Of a DNA stretch of 64,000 nucleotides, positions 17,811 to 26,257 are shown piece after piece. Under the pieces are notes generated by a model that worked only from the letters and a program-made list of their open reading frames with translations, was not told the DNA's origin and ran no database searches. A program made the position numbers and the translations under genes. This DNA is from Lysobacteraceae bacterium NML93-0399 (GTDB lineage Bacteria > Pseudomonadota > Gammaproteobacteria > Xanthomonadales > Xanthomonadaceae): the NCBI GenBank assembly GCA_002307375.1, contig NTJI01000002.1, positions 124,001 to 188,000 of the forward strand, given 5' to 3'. The stretch's first letter is position 1. The number at the start of each line of letters is the position of its first letter.

Positions 17811-19622
17811 ATGCGCCATTCCCTGCTCGCCGTCGCCGTGCTCACCGCCGCCCTCGCCGGCTGCAATCGCGAGGCACCGACCACGCCCGCCACCACGCAG
17901 GACGGCGCGTCCGCTACCGCACCGTCGCAGGCCGACGCTGCGTTCGCCGCACTGTCGAAGCGCTATCTCGACGAGGCGATGAAGCTCTCGCCGATCTCGG
18001 CCACCCAGATCGGCGACCACCGCTTCGATGCCGAGGTCGACGACCTGTCCGAAGCCGGGCGTCAGACGAGCCTCGAGTTCAACCGTCGTTACCTCGCCGA
18101 ACTCGACGCCATCGATTTCGACGCGCTCTCGCGCGACAACCACGTCGACGCACTGATCCTGAGGAACACGCTCGAATACGGCATCTGGGAAGCGGACACC
18201 CTGCAGAGCTGGGCCTGGGATCCGCAGATCTACAGCGGCCTGGCCGGCGGTGCGATCTACAACCTGATGGCGCGCGAATTTGCGCCTATGCCCGAGCGCC
18301 TGAAGTCGGCGACCGCGCGCATGGAGAAGATTCCGACGATTTTCGCCCAGGCACGCGAGAACCTCGATTCGGCGCGCGTACCGGCGACGCATGCGCGCAC
18401 GGTCGCGGCGCAGAACAGGGGCGTGCTGTCGTTGATCGACACCTTCATCGCGCCCAATGCGGACCAGCTGCAGGGCGAGGATCGTGCGCGTCTCGATGCC
18501 GCGGTCGAAGGCCTGCGCAAGGCCGTCGACGAACACCAGACCTGGCTCGATGACACGCTCGTGCCCAATGCCAAGGGCGAGTTCCGCGTCGGCGCCGACA
18601 TCTACGACCAGAAGCTCAAGTTCGCGCTCAATTCCTCGCTCAGCCGCCAGGACATCCGCCAGCGCGCAGAAGCCGAACTGACGCGTATCCGCGACGAGAT
18701 GTACGTCGTCGCCCAGGCCGTGCTCAAGGACCGCGAAGGCGCGCCGGAAACGCCGGCCCAGCCGAGCGAGGACCAGCGCCAGGCGGCGATCGAGGCGGCG
18801 ATGGAAGTGGCCTACGCCGACAAGCCGGGCCGCGACGAGGTCGTCGACTTCGCCAAGCACACGCTGGACGTCGCCACCGAATTCACCCGCAAGCACGATC
18901 TGGTCACCGTGCCGGACGACCCGGTCAAGATCATCCTGATGCCGGAATTCCAGCGCGGCGTCGCGGTCGCGTACTGCGATTCGCCCGGCCCGCTCGACAA
19001 GGGTCTCGACACCTACTACGCGATCTCGCCGATCCCCGACGACTGGGACGACGGCCAGGTTGATTCGTTCCTGCGCGAATACAACAAGCACATGATCCAC
19101 GTGCTGACCATCCACGAGGCGATGCCGGGCCACTACCTCGAAGGCGCGCATTCGGTGAACCACCCCTCGACGCTGCGCGCGGTGTTTCGCTCGGGCCCCT
19201 TCGCCGAAGGCTGGGCGGTCTATACCGAGCGGATGATGGCCGACGCCGGCTACGCCGACCACGACCCGCTGTTCCGGCTGATGCAGCTGAAGTTCTATGC
19301 ACGCGCGGTCGCCAACGCGATCCTCGACCAGGGCATCCACGTCGACAACTGGAGCAAGGAACAGGCGATGGACCTGATGGTCCGCCAGACCTTCCAGCAG
19401 ACCAGCGAGGCCGAGGGCAAGTGGGTCCGCGCGCAGTTGTCGTCGACCCAGCTCGCCACGTACTTCGTCGGCGCGCAGGAACACTTCGACGCGCGCAAGG
19501 CCGCCGAGGCCAAGGCCGGCGAGTCGTTCAATCTCAAGCAGTACCACGACGCCATGCTCGCCCAGGGCGCCCCGCCGGTACGCTTCGCGCGGCAGCTGAT
19601 GCTCGACGAAACGATCGAGTAG
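17811..19622 (+). CDS. DUF885-family lipoprotein, predicted metallopeptidase
   Basis: 603 residues from ATG 17811 (an in-frame extension back to 15867 is antisense to tldD and rejected). Signal peptide MRHSLLAVAVLTAALAGC with lipobox LAGC, lipidated Cys18. DUF885 hallmarks: an early ISATQIGDHRFD block, YYAISPIPDDW, and the presumed zinc-binding HEAMPGHYLE at residues 435-444. Also conserved is EGWAVYTERMM downstream. Many DUF885 proteins are annotated as carboxypeptidase-like, though few have been tested. It is divergent from the exported TldD proteases, so two predicted extracytoplasmic peptidase systems share one intergenic region. Confidence 0.92.
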   Translation: MRHSLLAVAVLTAALAGCNREAPTTPATTQDGASATAPSQADAAFAALSKRYLDEAMKLSPISATQIGDHRFDAEVDDLSEAGRQTSLEFNRRYLAELDAIDFDALSRDNHVDALILRNTLEYGIWEADTLQSWAWDPQIYSGLAGGAIYNLMAREFAPMPERLKSATARMEKIPTIFAQARENLDSARVPATHARTVAAQNRGVLSLIDTFIAPNADQLQGEDRARLDAAVEGLRKAVDEHQTWLDDTLVPNAKGEFRVGADIYDQKLKFALNSSLSRQDIRQRAEAELTRIRDEMYVVAQAVLKDREGAPETPAQPSEDQRQAAIEAAMEVAYADKPGRDEVVDFAKHTLDVATEFTRKHDLVTVPDDPVKIILMPEFQRGVAVAYCDSPGPLDKGLDTYYAISPIPDDWDDGQVDSFLREYNKHMIHVLTIHEAMPGHYLEGAHSVNHPSTLRAVFRSGPFAEGWAVYTERMMADAGYADHDPLFRLMQLKFYARAVANAILDQGIHVDNWSKEQAMDLMVRQTFQQTSEAEGKWVRAQLSSTQLATYFVGAQEHFDARKAAEAKAGESFNLKQYHDAMLAQGAPPVRFARQLMLDETIE

Positions 19623-19631
19623 TCGCCTCCG

Positions 19632-19662
19632 CGATGCATTGCCGTCATGCGGCAATGCATCG
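19632..19662 (+). terminator. Strong stem-loop after the DUF885 gene
   Basis: A perfect 13-base stem (CGATGCATTGCCG / CGGCAATGCATCG) with loop TCATG starts 10 bases after the stop codon. No T run follows, so it may be a factor-dependent or RNA 3'-end-protecting structure rather than a classical intrinsic terminator. Confidence 0.6.
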
Positions 19663-19762
19663 GCCGGCGTTCGAGTCCAATGGGGCCGCGGGTGTCACGT
19701 CGCGCCGCGTCCTGTTAAACCGGCAGGCGGGCGGTGTCGCCCGTCCTGGCGAGGAGACTCCG

Positions 19763-20593
19763 ATGGCACGATCCGCGCCCGCGCTTCTGGCCGGTCTTCT
19801 GTGCGCCTGCAACGCGGCGGACGCGCCGAGAGGTACGGTTGACGATGCGCTGCCCGTGCCGGTTCGCATGGCGCTGCGCGCCACGGAATCGGAGCAGGCG
19901 CTCATCCGCGGCAGACTGGTGCTGGATCAGCACGGATGTTTCCGCCTAGGGGAGCGCGGCGCCATGCTGGTGTGGCATCACGACACGCGTGTCGGCCGTG
20001 AACCGGACGGCAGGATTGTCGTGTACGAGGGATTCACCGGCACGCCGCTGACCGTCGGAGACGACATCGCACTCGGTGGCAGCGGCAACGAAAACGTCCC
20101 CGTCGCGATGACGACCGCGATCCCCTAGGCGTGCCTTGGAGACCCATACTGGAATGCCGGGCCACCGCTGCGCCAGCAGCAGGATCCTCCGGTTCCGTTG
20201 CCACCCCCCGGCCCCGACGAGGCCGTACCCGGCACCTCGCCGGTGCTCGCCCGCAGTCAGGACGCTTCGGAAATCCATGGGCTCGCGCCGCTCGAAGGAC
20301 GCCTCTACATGGACCGCCATGGCTGTTTGCGCGTGGCGACCGGCGTGCACCGACCCGTGGTGATCTGGCACCGCGACACCCGCATCGAGTACGACGGAGA
20401 CCGGATCGCGGTTCGTGACGGATTCTCGGGACACGTCGCGATCGTCGGCGCGCGTTTACGGATGGCGGGCGCAAATCGATCGGCAGCTCCCGACGACGAT
20501 GTGCCGGGTGTCCCGGAGGCCTGCCGCTCGACCGCCTATTGGTTTGCAGGCCCTCTGGACACCGCCACACATCAGGCCCGATCCGAGTACTGA
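19763..20593 (+). pseudogene. Two-repeat lipoprotein gene interrupted by an in-frame TAG
   Basis: ATG 19763 follows GAGGAG and a signal with lipobox LLCAC. The frame is open to TAG at 20126-20128 (121 residues), then open again in the same frame to TGA at 20591-20593, 276 sense codons plus the stop if read through. Both halves share one repeat: GRLVLDQHGC...LVWHHDTR...DGRIVVYEGFTG in half 1 and GRLYMDRHGC...VIWHRDTR...DRIAVRDGFSG in half 2. Each ends with a C-x4-YW-x-AGP motif: ACLGDPYWNAGP directly after the TAG, and EACRSTAYWFAGP in half 2. The stop therefore replaces a sense codon, probably the Glu seen in half 2 (GAG to TAG). Family not recognised. A sequencing error or separate expression of half 1 are alternatives. 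Confidence 0.75.
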
Positions 20594-20660
20594 AGGATTG
20601 GAGCGACTGTGCTGTCGTGTGGCGACAGAGCGTGACGCATGCGCGCGATAAGATCGGCGC

Positions 20661-22328
20661 ATGCCCACCCGCGCTTCGCTCCGCCTAGCCGCCGCCCGCC
20701 TGCTCGACCCGATGTGCAGCATGGGCCTGTGGCTGGGCACGATCTTCTTCGCCGCTTCACTCACGCCCAGCCTGATTCCGCGCGATGCACTGCTGCAGGG
20801 CGTGCTGTCGGGGATCGCGTTCGCGGCCGGTTACGGCATTGGTGTGCTGCTGCGCTGGCTGTGGCGGTTTCTGGGGTTGCCGCGCCTGCGTGATCTGGCG
20901 GTCGGGCGCGTCGCCACCGCGCTCGCGGTTGCGGTCTGCGCGGTGATGGTGGTGGGGTTTCTCGCCCAGGCCTCGGGCTGGCAGAACGACATCCGGGCGC
21001 GCATGGGCATGGAGGCGGTCGCGAGTGCACGCCCGGTGTTCGTCGGCCTCGTCGCCGGTGGTGTCGCGTTGGCGCTGCTGTTGCTCGGGCGGGTGTTCGG
21101 CAGCGTGGTCTTCATCGTGTCGCAGCGACTGGGGCGTTATCTGCCGCGGCGTGTGTCGCTGATCCTGAGCGTCGCGGTGGCGGGCGTGCTGTTCTGGTCG
21201 GTCGGCAACGGCGTGGTGTTCCAGGCCGGGCTGCGCGCGCTCGATTCGTCGTATCGCCAGCTCGATGCGGTGGTCGATACCGAGCTCGCGCCGCCGCAGG
21301 ACCCGCGCAAGACCGGCAGCGCGGCCTCACTCGTCGGCTGGTCCGGCCTGGGCCGCATGGGGCGCGCCGCGGTGGCCGCCGGTCCCACGCAGGCCGATAT
21401 CGAGGCGCTGACCGGCGCACCGGCGCAGGAACCCTTGCGCGTCTACGTGGGCCTCAACTCGGCGCCCGACATCGAACGCCGCGCCGAGCTGGCACTGGCC
21501 GAGATGATCCGCGTCGGCGCCTTCGAGCGCTCGGCCGTCGTCATCAACACGCCCACCGGCACCGGCTGGCTGGACCCGGCGAGCCAGATGGCGCTCGAAT
21601 ATCTGCAGCGCGGCGATGTCGCGACGGTCTCGATGCAGTACTCGTATCTGGCCAGCTGGCTGGCGCTGATGGTCGATCCCACCTACGGCGCGGACTCCGC
21701 GCGCGCCCTGTTCGCGGCGGTGCACGGGCATTGGCGCAGCCTGCCGGCGGAAACGCGGCCCAGGCTCTACCTTCACGGCCTGAGCCTGGGGGCGATGAAC
21801 TCCGATCTGTCGGTGGACCTGTTCGACCTGCTCGGCGATCCCTTCGATGGTGCGCTGTGGGCCGGCCCGCCGTTCCAGAGCCGCACCTGGCGACACGCCA
21901 CCCTGGGCCGCGACCCGGCGACACCGGCATGGCGGCCGCGCTATGGCGACGGCGCGACGGTGCGGTTCCTGACCCAGGACGGCGCCCCGCCCGGCAATGC
22001 CGCCTGGCACGACACACGCATCGTCTATCTGCAATACCCGAGCGATCCGATCACCTTCTTCGAAGCCGGCAGCGCGTGGCGGCGCCCGGCCTGGATGCAC
22101 GGACCGCGTGCGCCCGACGTGTCCGATTCGCTGCACTGGTTTCCGATGGTGACCTTCCTGCAGCTGGGCATGGACATGGCGGTCGCGACTTCCACACCCA
22201 CCGGCTACGGCCACGTGTTCGCGGCCGAGGATTATGTGGATGCGTGGATCGCGACGACGGCGCCCGAGGGCTGGGACGCCGACGCGGTGGACGCCCTGAA
22301 GGCGACGCTGGCCGCCGAGGGGTTGTAA
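20661..22328 (+). CDS. Membrane-anchored alpha/beta-hydrolase family protein
   Basis: 555 residues. The N-terminal half has four to five membrane helices (LWLGTIFFAASLTPSLIP, AFAAGYGIGVLLRWLW, VATALAVAVCAVMVVGF, LVAGGVALALLLLGRVFG, VSLILSVAVAGVLFWSV). The C-terminal half is an alpha/beta-hydrolase domain with nucleophile elbow GLSLG (in LYLHGLSLGAMNS), acid candidate in YLQYPSDPITFFE and a late HVF as the probable His. It matches the family named for this fused layout (predicted serine hydrolase, Abhydrolase_9 type). The substrate is unknown. The gene converges on the molybdate-type regulator, with only 14 bases between stops. Confidence 0.88.
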   Translation: MPTRASLRLAAARLLDPMCSMGLWLGTIFFAASLTPSLIPRDALLQGVLSGIAFAAGYGIGVLLRWLWRFLGLPRLRDLAVGRVATALAVAVCAVMVVGFLAQASGWQNDIRARMGMEAVASARPVFVGLVAGGVALALLLLGRVFGSVVFIVSQRLGRYLPRRVSLILSVAVAGVLFWSVGNGVVFQAGLRALDSSYRQLDAVVDTELAPPQDPRKTGSAASLVGWSGLGRMGRAAVAAGPTQADIEALTGAPAQEPLRVYVGLNSAPDIERRAELALAEMIRVGAFERSAVVINTPTGTGWLDPASQMALEYLQRGDVATVSMQYSYLASWLALMVDPTYGADSARALFAAVHGHWRSLPAETRPRLYLHGLSLGAMNSDLSVDLFDLLGDPFDGALWAGPPFQSRTWRHATLGRDPATPAWRPRYGDGATVRFLTQDGAPPGNAAWHDTRIVYLQYPSDPITFFEAGSAWRRPAWMHGPRAPDVSDSLHWFPMVTFLQLGMDMAVATSTPTGYGHVFAAEDYVDAWIATTAPEGWDADAVDALKATLAAEGL

Positions 22329-22342
22329 GCCGCAGACGACGC

Positions 22343-23419
22343 TCAGCCGCGCGCGGCCTCGAACGCTTCGGGCAGGGTCTGCACCTTCCCGCAATAGCTC
22401 GGGTCGTAACCGGGCAGCATGCCCAGCTCACCGCGGAATCCCTCGCCGCGCAGCAGCGCCAGCAACTCGGCCAGCCGTCCCGATTCGAGCACGTCGTTGT
22501 GGCACAGGAAGAAGTAGTGCTCGGTGACCAGCGGAAAGAAGTCCAGCCCGTACTTGCGCGCCGGCGGTTCGAGGGCGAAACCGACATCTGCCAGCCCGCT
22601 GGCGACATAGGCCGACACCGCCGCGTGCGTGAGTTCCTCGACGTCGCAGGCGCGGATGCGGTCGAAGGCGATGCCGTGACGATCGAGCATCGCTTCGAGC
22701 AGCAGGCGCGTGCCCGAGCCGGGCTGGCGATGGATCATGCGGATGTCGGGCCGTTCGAGGTCCTGCAGCGTCTCGACGCGCCGCGGATTGCCCGGCGCCA
22801 GCACCAGCCCCTGCCGGCGCATGGCCAGATGGATCACGCGATCGGCGTCGAGATCCAGCCGGTCGCGGTAATGGGCGAACAGCGTCGCTTCCAGCTCGCC
22901 GATCGGCAGGTGCAGGCCGGCCATGTCGCAGGCGCCGCTGCGCAGGGCCACCAGGGCGTCGTCGGGACTGCGGTACTTCAGGTCCAGCGGCAGTTCGGAT
23001 TCGGCCATCGTCCGGCGTAGCGTCTCCACGCCGAAGCCGTGCGAGGCGTGGATGCGCAGCGGTGTGGCGTGGGCGCTGACGGTGCGTTCGAGTTCGGCTT
23101 CCAGCTCGGTCGCGAGGCTGTCGAGCATCGGCGACAGGCGCGCGGCGATGCGGTTGTCGGCCCAGACCAGGCGTTCGCCGATCGGGGTGAGCCGTGCGCC
23201 GCGGCCGCGGGTCATGCGCAGCAGCGGCTGGCCGAAGACCTCGCGCGCATCCTGCAGCTGGCCCCAGGCGTAGCGATAGGACAGGCCGACCTTGCGCGCC
23301 GCGGCGGCCAGCGAGCCGGTGCCGCGCACCGCGATCAGCAGGTCGACCAGATGCGCGGGCAGTTTCGCGCCGGCGGCGCTCTCGAGTTCCCAGCGCGGCT
23401 GGATGCGGACCTTGTACAC
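22343..23419 (-). CDS. ModE-type HTH regulator with molybdate-binding-like domain
   Basis: 358 residues from GTG 23419, chosen because GGAGAC lies about 8 bases upstream and because the first domain begins here; the ATG at 23590 would run through the promoter region. The N-terminus is a LysR/ModE-like helix-turn-helix (LIAVRGTGSLAAAARKVGLS, YRYAWGQLQDA, GGRG-like turn RMTRGRGARLTP). The C-terminal two-thirds is a periplasmic-binding-protein-like domain of the COG1910 type (GVETLRRTM, SGACDMAGLHLP, RQPGSGTRLLLEAML, ASGLADVGFALEPPA). It is divergent from an OFA transporter, fdhD and a molybdopterin oxidoreductase. Inference: it senses molybdate, molybdopterin supply or formate and controls this locus. 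Confidence 0.87.
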   Translation of the reverse strand: MYKVRIQPRWELESAAGAKLPAHLVDLLIAVRGTGSLAAAARKVGLSYRYAWGQLQDAREVFGQPLLRMTRGRGARLTPIGERLVWADNRIAARLSPMLDSLATELEAELERTVSAHATPLRIHASHGFGVETLRRTMAESELPLDLKYRSPDDALVALRSGACDMAGLHLPIGELEATLFAHYRDRLDLDADRVIHLAMRRQGLVLAPGNPRRVETLQDLERPDIRMIHRQPGSGTRLLLEAMLDRHGIAFDRIRACDVEELTHAAVSAYVASGLADVGFALEPPARKYGLDFFPLVTEHYFFLCHNDVLESGRLAELLALLRGEGFRGELGMLPGYDPSYCGKVQTLPEAFEAARG

Positions 23420-23628
23420 GCGTTCGTCTCCGGAAACGCGCGGCCGACAAATGGGCAGAGGCCGCCGTTTCAATATGTTCTTCAGAGCCGAATATAAGAC
23501 CAATGGAACTGGCGGCACAAGGCAGCGGGGCGTACCGTTGCGGCGATTTGTCGCACCCAATATGTATCCAAGAACATAAAGACGCGGCAAGTTCCTGACA
23601 TTCGGCCCTTTGCTCCGGGGAGGACTCC
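23420..23628. promoter_or_regulatory. Divergent AT-rich regulatory region of the formate locus
   Basis: 209 bases between the regulator and the OFA transporter, visibly richer in A/T than the surroundings. TATGTTCTT at 23474-23482 is the exact inverse of AAGAACATA at 23570-23578, and CAATATGT occurs twice (23471 and 23558 region). GGGGAGGA sits just before the ATG at 23629. These are candidate operator and promoter elements; none matches a known box exactly. Confidence 0.5.
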
Positions 23629-25314
23629 ATGGCCAACAGTTCCGTCACCACGTTCCCGACCAGTACCGCCCCCGAGGGCGGCCTGCTGTCGAAGGAACGC
23701 ATCATCGCCAGGCCCGGTTTCAACCGCTGGCTGGTCCCGCCTGCCGCGCTGGCGATCCATCTGTGCATCGGCATGGCCTACGGCTTCAGCGTGTTCTGGC
23801 TGCCGCTGTCGATGGCCGTCGGCATCAACGCGCCGATCGCCTGCGGTCCCGAAATGGGCTTCTTCGCGCGCATCACCTCGGCCAGCTGCGATTGGCAGAT
23901 CAGCGAACTGCAGTGGATGTACACGCTGTTCTTCGTGCTGCTGGGCTGTTCGGCGGCCATCTGGGGTGGCTGGCTGGAACGCGTCGGCCCCCGCAAGGCC
24001 GGCTTTGTCGCTGCGCTGTGCTGGTGCGGCGGCCTGCTGATCTCCGCGCTGGGCGTGCACCTGCACCAGATCTGGATGCTGTGGCTGGGCTCGGGCGTAA
24101 TCGGCGGTGTCGGTCTGGGCCTGGGCTACATCTCGCCGGTCTCGACCCTGATCAAGTGGTTCCCCGATCGCCGCGGCATGGCGACCGGCATGGCCATCAT
24201 GGGCTTCGGTGGCGGCGCGCTGATCGGCAGCCCGCTGGCCGACATGCTGATGCGCCACTTCGCGACCCCGACCTCGGTCGGCGTGAAGGAGACCTTCCTG
24301 GTCATGGCCATCGTCTACTTCGTCTTCATGATGGCCGGCGCCTTCGGCTATCGCGTGCCGCCGACCGGCTGGAAGCCCAAGGGCTGGACGCCACCGCCGG
24401 CGACCAACAACGCGATGATCACCCAGGGCCACGTGCACGTGAAAAAGGTCTGGGGCATTCCGCAGTTCTGGCTGGTCTGGGGCGCGCTGTGCCTCAACGT
24501 GTCGGCCGGTATCGGCGTGCTGGGTCTGGCCTCGCCGATGCTGCAGGAGATGTTCGGCGGCCGCCTGATCGGCGTCGACGCGGGTTTCCGTGAGCTCAGC
24601 GGCGAACAGCTCTCGGCGATTGCCGCGATCGCCGCCGGCTTCGTCGGCATGCTGAGCCTGGCGAACATTGTCGGCCGCTTCTTCTGGGCCTCGATGTCGG
24701 ACAAGTTCGGTCGCAAGCTCACCTATTCGATCTTCTTCGTGCTCGGCATCGCCCTGTACGCGGCGGCGCCGACACTCGGCAACGCCGGTTCGATCGCGCT
24801 GTTCGTCATCGCCTTCTGCGTCATCCTGTCGATGTACGGCGGCGGCTTCGCCACCGTGCCGGCGTATCTGGCCGACCTGTTCGGCACCCAGCACGTCGGC
24901 GCGATCCACGGTCGCCTGCTGACCGCCTGGGCGACGGCCGGCATCCTCGGTCCGCTGGTCATCGGCTACATGCGCGAGCACCAGTTGAGCCTCGGCATGC
25001 CGCCCTCGCAGGTCTACAACACCACGATGTACATCCTCGCCGGCATGCTGCTGCTGGGCCTGGTGTGCAACCTGCTGGTGCGCCCGGTCAACGCCAAGCA
25101 CTTCATGACGCCCGAGGAACTGGCGCACGAGAAGCAGCTGGCGCACGAGAAGGTCGACGCGTCGGGCAAGTCGCTGATCTCGCAGGACGAGATGGACCGC
25201 ATCGGTTCGGGCGGCAATCCGCTGCTGGTCGCGTTCTGCTGGGCCGCGGTCGGCATTCCGCTGGCGTTCGGCATCTGGAAGACGCTCGAAAAAGCACTGG
25301 TGTTGTTCTCCTGA
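23629..25314 (+). CDS. OFA-family MFS transporter (oxalate/formate antiporter type)
   Basis: 561 residues with about 12 membrane helices. OFA signatures: LAIHLCIGMAYGFSVFWLPL at helix 1, GGWLERVGPRKAG between helices, GGVGLGLGYISPVSTLIKWF and PDRRGMATGMAIMGFGGGA, and YGGGFATVPAYLADLFG in the second half. Family members exchange small carboxylates such as oxalate, formate or lactate. Adjacent fdhD and an FDH-like oxidoreductase make formate or a related C1/C2 acid the likely substrate. There is a cytoplasmic insert with GHVHVKKVWGIPQFWLVWG before helix 7. RBS GGGGAGGA is 5 bases upstream. Expressed divergently from the ModE-type regulator. Confidence 0.92.
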   Translation: MANSSVTTFPTSTAPEGGLLSKERIIARPGFNRWLVPPAALAIHLCIGMAYGFSVFWLPLSMAVGINAPIACGPEMGFFARITSASCDWQISELQWMYTLFFVLLGCSAAIWGGWLERVGPRKAGFVAALCWCGGLLISALGVHLHQIWMLWLGSGVIGGVGLGLGYISPVSTLIKWFPDRRGMATGMAIMGFGGGALIGSPLADMLMRHFATPTSVGVKETFLVMAIVYFVFMMAGAFGYRVPPTGWKPKGWTPPPATNNAMITQGHVHVKKVWGIPQFWLVWGALCLNVSAGIGVLGLASPMLQEMFGGRLIGVDAGFRELSGEQLSAIAAIAAGFVGMLSLANIVGRFFWASMSDKFGRKLTYSIFFVLGIALYAAAPTLGNAGSIALFVIAFCVILSMYGGGFATVPAYLADLFGTQHVGAIHGRLLTAWATAGILGPLVIGYMREHQLSLGMPPSQVYNTTMYILAGMLLLGLVCNLLVRPVNAKHFMTPEELAHEKQLAHEKVDASGKSLISQDEMDRIGSGGNPLLVAFCWAAVGIPLAFGIWKTLEKALVLFS

Positions 25315-25325
25315 GCCTGATGGAA

Positions 25326-25351
25326 CCGGCGGCCGCTCACGGGGCCGCCGG
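25326..25351 (+). terminator. GC-rich stem-loop between the OFA gene and fdhD
   Basis: CCGGCGGCC and GGCCGCCGG form a perfect 9-base stem around an 8-base loop, 11 bases after the transporter stop. There is no T run and fdhD follows immediately, so it may attenuate or stabilise rather than end transcription. Confidence 0.45.
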
Positions 25352-25363
25352 TACCTTGCACAC

Positions 25364-26257
25364 ATGACAGCGCATCCGAACCCAGCCGATTCCACACACG
25401 ACACGGACACGCCCGCAGGCGCGGTGCGGCGCCCGGTCGAACGCTGGCGCGACGGCGCCATGCGCCAGGTCGACGACCATGTCGCCGAGGAAGTGCCGGT
25501 GGCTTTCGTCTACAACGACGCGCCCTTCGCGGTGATGATGGCGACCCCGGCCGATCTCGAGGACTTCGCACGCGGCTTTGCGCTCAGCGAAGGCATCGTC
25601 GAGTCGCCGGACGATGTCGTCGTCGAACGCGTCGAGCAGTTCATCGAAGGCATGGAGATCCGTCTGCGGATTCCCGAGGCGCGTGCCGAGGCACTGGCCC
25701 TGCGTCGCCGCAGCATGAGCGGCCGCAGCGGCTGCGGTGTCTGCGGCAGCGAACTGCTGGAAGCGGCACTGCGCTATCCCGCGCCGGTCACGACCGACGT
25801 GCGCGTGTCGCCCGAATCGCTGTCGAAGGCATTGCGCGCATTGCGCGATGCGCAGTCGATCGCCGCGCTGACCGGCGCCACGCATGCGGCCGGTTGGGCC
25901 GCGCTCGATGGCACGCTGCAGCTCGCACGCGAAGACGTCGGCCGCCACAACGCGCTCGACAAGCTGATCGGCGCGCTGCACGCACAGGACTTCGATCCTG
26001 CCGCCGGCTTTCTCGTCGTCACCAGCCGCGCCAGCTATGAAATGGCAATGAAGGCCGCCAGCGTCGGCATCGCGCTGATGGCGGCGATCTCTGCGCCCAC
26101 CGCATTGGCGATCTCGCTCGCCGAGCGCGCCCACCTCACCCTGATCGGTTTCGCCCGCGATGACGGGCACGCCGTGTACACCCACGCGCAGCGGTTGCTG
26201 CCCCCGCCGGCGATCGCGCCGGTCGCCGCGCGCCCAGGCCGGAACCCTGCACCATGA
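25364..26257 (+). CDS. fdhD: Formate dehydrogenase accessory sulfurtransferase FdhD
   Basis: 297 residues. FdhD transfers sulfur from IscS to the molybdenum cofactor of formate dehydrogenases. The catalytic CxxC motif is present in GRSGCGVCGSELL. Other family blocks are DDHVAEEVPVAFVYND, DLEDFARGFALSEGIV, AREDVGRHNALDKLIG and FLVVTSRASYEMAMKAA. Length is a little above the usual 265-280 because of a polar N-terminal stretch. Its stop overlaps the start of the following oxidoreductase by ATGA, so the two are translationally coupled, which supports the view that FdhD serves that enzyme. Confidence 0.96.
   Translation: MTAHPNPADSTHDTDTPAGAVRRPVERWRDGAMRQVDDHVAEEVPVAFVYNDAPFAVMMATPADLEDFARGFALSEGIVESPDDVVVERVEQFIEGMEIRLRIPEARAEALALRRRSMSGRSGCGVCGSELLEAALRYPAPVTTDVRVSPESLSKALRALRDAQSIAALTGATHAAGWAALDGTLQLAREDVGRHNALDKLIGALHAQDFDPAAGFLVVTSRASYEMAMKAASVGIALMAAISAPTALAISLAERAHLTLIGFARDDGHAVYTHAQRLLPPPAIAPVAARPGRNPAP

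Noticed and set aside
17580-19655. N-terminal extension of TldD copy 2
   Set aside because: Antisense to DUF885; the Tat signal at 17579 sets the start.
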